Shown here one piece after another: positions 60,929 to 64,000 of a stretch of DNA of 64,000 bases. Each line of letters begins with the position of its first letter. The first letter of the stretch is position 1. A program made the position numbers and the translations under genes. Where the stretch lies: positions 1,062,501 through 1,126,500 of the forward strand of contig JAZARR010000123.1 in assembly GCA_037389465.1 (NCBI GenBank). Direction: 5' to 3'. The notes below the pieces were generated by a model, which ran no database searches, was not told the DNA's origin, and was given only the letters and a program-made list of their open reading frames with translations. Origin of the DNA: Baylisascaris procyonis (lineage: Eukaryota > Nematoda > Chromadorea > Rhabditida > Ascarididae).

Positions 60929-63900
60929 CTCTATCCACTCCATACCACTATTTCCTGGAATTAGAAAATTTCCTCTCGAAGGAGCTTATTTTATGAAAGT
61001 TTTCGTCGCATTTTGTTAACTCTAGTATAGCTAACAAATAATGCAAAATGTGAAGTCGCCGTATCGTTTGCGTTTTACTAGCATGAGTCTGAATCATTGC
61101 GGTTGAACATGGTAATAGCTACACGAAAGGCACTCCTATTGTTTGAGCATTATCAAAAACGTCGAAAATCACGCAGTCCTTAACATAACCTATTAGTTGT
61201 CATGAAATTTGTTCTTGAGAGATAAATTGAGGTGCAGTTTCTTTCATGGCATCTGCCAATATCCTATTTTGCAAACGTAGCGTAAGTTTTAGAACTTACG
61301 CCAAAGGAAGTAGATTTCCATGAAATTTGGCTTTACACAGTCAGTTATGGTGCCTATCCTATACCCCATACCCAATACCCTATATCCAACACCCTATAAT
61401 ACCCTATTTTGCCAACCCTATAATACCATATTCCGCCAACAATACCGTATTTGCCTACGTAGCGTAAACATAACTTTGCTCGAAAGAAGTAGATTCCATA
61501 AAATCGTTCAGGAATTATGACAGCATTTTGAAAATCTACAAAGTATGCAAACTTCACAGTCCTTGCTAAAATATAGTAGAGGTGGCGAAACGTTGCCGCT
61601 GAGGGTTGTGTGGTGGACTTCTAATATTATCGTCTTCTATATAGCACCGATTTCACTCTAGGGCAACAGTTGGTTAACTTGCGTTTCTTATTCCGCTTCT
61701 TCATCTTCCATATGCAGTGTTTTATTATTAATTCACAAAAAGCACAAGTTGTGCCCCAATCCGTAACGGGCTGTTTGTTGCGTTCAGCATGCTGATTACG
61801 TGGCTTTTGCCGAGTTATGTTTTTAAAAAGCGTACAACTTCTTCAGTTAAGTAGCCCTTGATTTTTGGCGTTTATTTACCTTTTTTTTGAATAAATCATT
61901 GAGTCACAGCTCTATTTTGAGTTTTGCTGAATCGAGCTGCGTCAAGATACGCTAATCCAATGCTTCGTGATTGTTACGCTGACAATTGAAGGCAGTATAT
62001 CGTATATTCAATCGTTTCTGAATGTTGTTTTTCTGACGTTTCAGTTGAGCGAATTAAGCTCATTCAAATTGAACCTAAGCGTGAAGTTAGCTCTAAATTT
62101 AAAGCGTATCCTATATCTGCCCGTAGTTTACAGAAGTACCTATAATTTATCGTCGATAGATGTCGATGACGCAATGTGGGTCGATCAGAAAGTGACCACC
62201 GTTTTTTGTCGGTCGTTTTGGTCAAAGCTATATACGATCTGTAGCAATATCATCTTTGGACTTCATTCCACCGCGCTTCAAGAAAAGATATTTGTAGAAG
62301 TTAGTCTTTGTAGCTCGGAGCAGTTTTTAGATGATCGGTGCTCCACTTTTCCAAGAAGATCGTTCGGTTCTTTTTGTGAGGACCCTGAAGGAAGGTGCCA
62401 ATAAAGAGAGATCCCCTATGCAAGCGAAGAAGAGGAGAAACGAATGCTGATAAGAACAAATATGGTATTTTAGTATGCATTAGGAAGTTTGACGAAACGC
62501 ACAAAGATATCTATCCATCCTGAAGTGTTATTTTTGTTCACTTTGAGTTTAGCAGTTTATTGCAGCCAAAAAAAAATCTAATAATAGATCATTCTGTCTA
62601 ATTTTGCTATTTTTAAACCTCTGCCAATGTTCGAAAAATTGGGCAGGTCAAATTTTTACCCATATGTTGTGACTTAATGATTTTTATCGCAAATTTATCA
62701 TCTCCAGCACCTTTTGTTGAGAATTTATGGATCCATTTCCAGAATTTATATGGATATATGATCAGTGATTGTTTTTTTATATAGAAGAGGTTGCGTTTCA
62801 TCGCTGGCGCTATAGGGAATTGTCCTCAGTAATAGAATCAATGCAAAAGAATTTAAAATTATATGAGTTTTAGTTAATCGTTTATCTCACCTCCTTGCGC
62901 AACTTTCGCAAGCGCCAAAATTTTCAATTTTTTTTTTCAATTTTTGCAAGCATTAATGAAAAGAAAGAAGAATTTCAACGGCAAGCCATTTCTTGAAATT
63001 CATGAAAACTGCTAATAGCTGTTTCATTGGGAAAGGAGGATTGGGAAATGTTCGCGCATGGATAATTTCTCTGCTGTTCGTTTCAGCGAATGTGCTGATC
63101 TCTACAAAGCCGCAAGATGTTGTTATGCAAGCGATAAACTTGTTTGAATGAAATCTACCATAAAGCGATGAGAGTTAATGATTTTTTTAGGTTTTATTGA
63201 AGTAGAGAAGAAGATCTGAATACATATCGCGCTACAGCCTTTGACGATGATTCCGATCACGATTCTGGCTATGATTAAATGAATAGCCTAGTAGGAGTTC
63301 GCATAGGATTTAGAAATACGTTTCTTTCATTTAATGCATGATCTTAAATATATGCCGATGAGTTAGAGAACAAACAGGTTGATGCAGTACATGTTTTCAG
63401 AACAAATGCTACGATGCTGAGACGAAGATGCACAGAAATGTTCTTTTTTACGAATCGTTTCCGCAACAAACCAACCATGCCTGCATTAAAACACAAAATT
63501 TCCCTTTTTTCTGTGCTAAATCAGGTTCTCTAACTTAAAAATCTCTCAAGCTAAGTGCTATATTTATGCATCTAAAAGTATGAGTTGTATGTCCATCTCT
63601 GCGGGTGCCTCCAGCTTGAAAGCAAGTGCACCTGAGGATGCGGAATTCAGTGAGTGTAATCTGAAGCATAGAATTATCTCCCTAAATCACTCTTCAAACT
63701 GACGCATTAACTTCTTAAGAGTCTTGAGCACTTCAACGTTTATGGAAGGTTACATGCATATCGCATTTTATACTGGTCAGGCATGAATACAAGCAAATCC
63801 TTTGTAGAATCAGTGTATGTGTAAAGGCTGAATTCAGTAGAGGTAGTGTGGCGCAAGCTTCATCACCAGCCGATTGGCCCGATAGCGGCGATCGCAAAAC

Positions 63901-64000
63901 CACATATTGCGCGAGCTTATCAAGCGCTTTCCTAATTGCGTACATGCTTCGCAGTGCAAAGAGTTTGTGCATTACCCTTAATTCGCGAATACTTTTTGTG
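60929..64000. other. mostly noncoding; possible terminal exons near 63.1-63.3 kb
   Basis: A 145-codon open frame at 61967-62404 has no recognisable domain, and a competing frame in the same DNA looks equally protein-like. Two short stretches look like last exons: 63087-63147 after GTTTCAG (ECADLYKAARCCYASDKLV then TGA), and 63206-63278 after AAGTAG (EEDLNTYRATAFDDDSDHDS, GYD, TAA), the latter with an acidic tail. They do not join to each other in phase. Confidence 0.3.
61260..61505. repeat. duplicated block flanking a CCCTATA-like array
   Basis: Two diverged direct copies of about 65 bases (61260-61325 and 61441-61505) share ACGTAGCGTAA and AAG(A/G)AAGTAGATT(T)CCAT. Between them lie irregular units related to CCCTATA and ACCCTATAATA. 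The first copy has a perfect 9-bp hairpin, GCGTAAGTT/AACTTACGC, with loop TTAG (61280-61301). Confidence 0.75.

Noticed and set aside
61967..62404. 145-codon + strand open frame
   Set aside because: It has an acceptor-like TTTCAG inside, but a second frame from that site (ERIKLIQIEPKREVSS) looks at least as protein-like, so neither can be called.

Overview
The window looks like nuclear DNA of a nematode, probably a chromadorean. The evidence is an AT-rich background with short, GC-richer coding islands, introns that mostly end in TTTCAG or TTTTAG, and one large multi-exon gene whose protein has the domain order of the nematode axon-guidance protein MAX-1 (vertebrate PLEKHH1/2). I cannot name the species. 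No bacterial, organellar, rRNA, tRNA or CRISPR feature was seen.

Region 1 (1-21.3 kb) is mostly AT-rich DNA without a gene I can defend. It holds a possible partial exon at the left edge, a GC-rich open frame near 4.2 kb, a C-rich tract with G-quadruplex potential on the minus strand (7.1 kb), a dead mariner transposase (7.8-8.6 kb, minus) and a coding-like exon near 19.9 kb.

Region 2 (21.3-48.9 kb) is the max-1 gene on the + strand. I join 21 exons (25717-48911) in consistent phase into 1029 residues: an acidic, serine-rich leader, PH1, PH2, MyTH4 and FERM, then a stop and an AATAAA 63 bases later. A coiled-coil exon at 21327-21455 probably belongs to the N-terminus, but its first and second halves are in different frames. 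The introns hold (AT)n tracts, a 23-bp minisatellite next to a splice acceptor, a mariner fragment, and a coding-like two-exon unit (46625-47003) that does not fit max-1.

Region 3 (49-64 kb) holds a small uncharacterised + strand gene (51727 to about 52926), a perfect 16-bp hairpin, a scrambled Ty3/gypsy relic (55.57-56.32 kb), two phase-compatible exons of an unknown gene (60251-60928), long (TTATAT)n and (AT)n arrays, and a duplicated block around a CCCTATA-like array (61.3-61.5 kb).

As a system, the window is one neuronal adaptor gene with expanded, transposon-littered introns, flanked by small unknown genes. I found no operon, defence locus or biosynthetic cluster. The coordinates rest on reading splice sites and phase by eye. 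RNA-seq and a protein search against nematode MAX-1 would be decisive.
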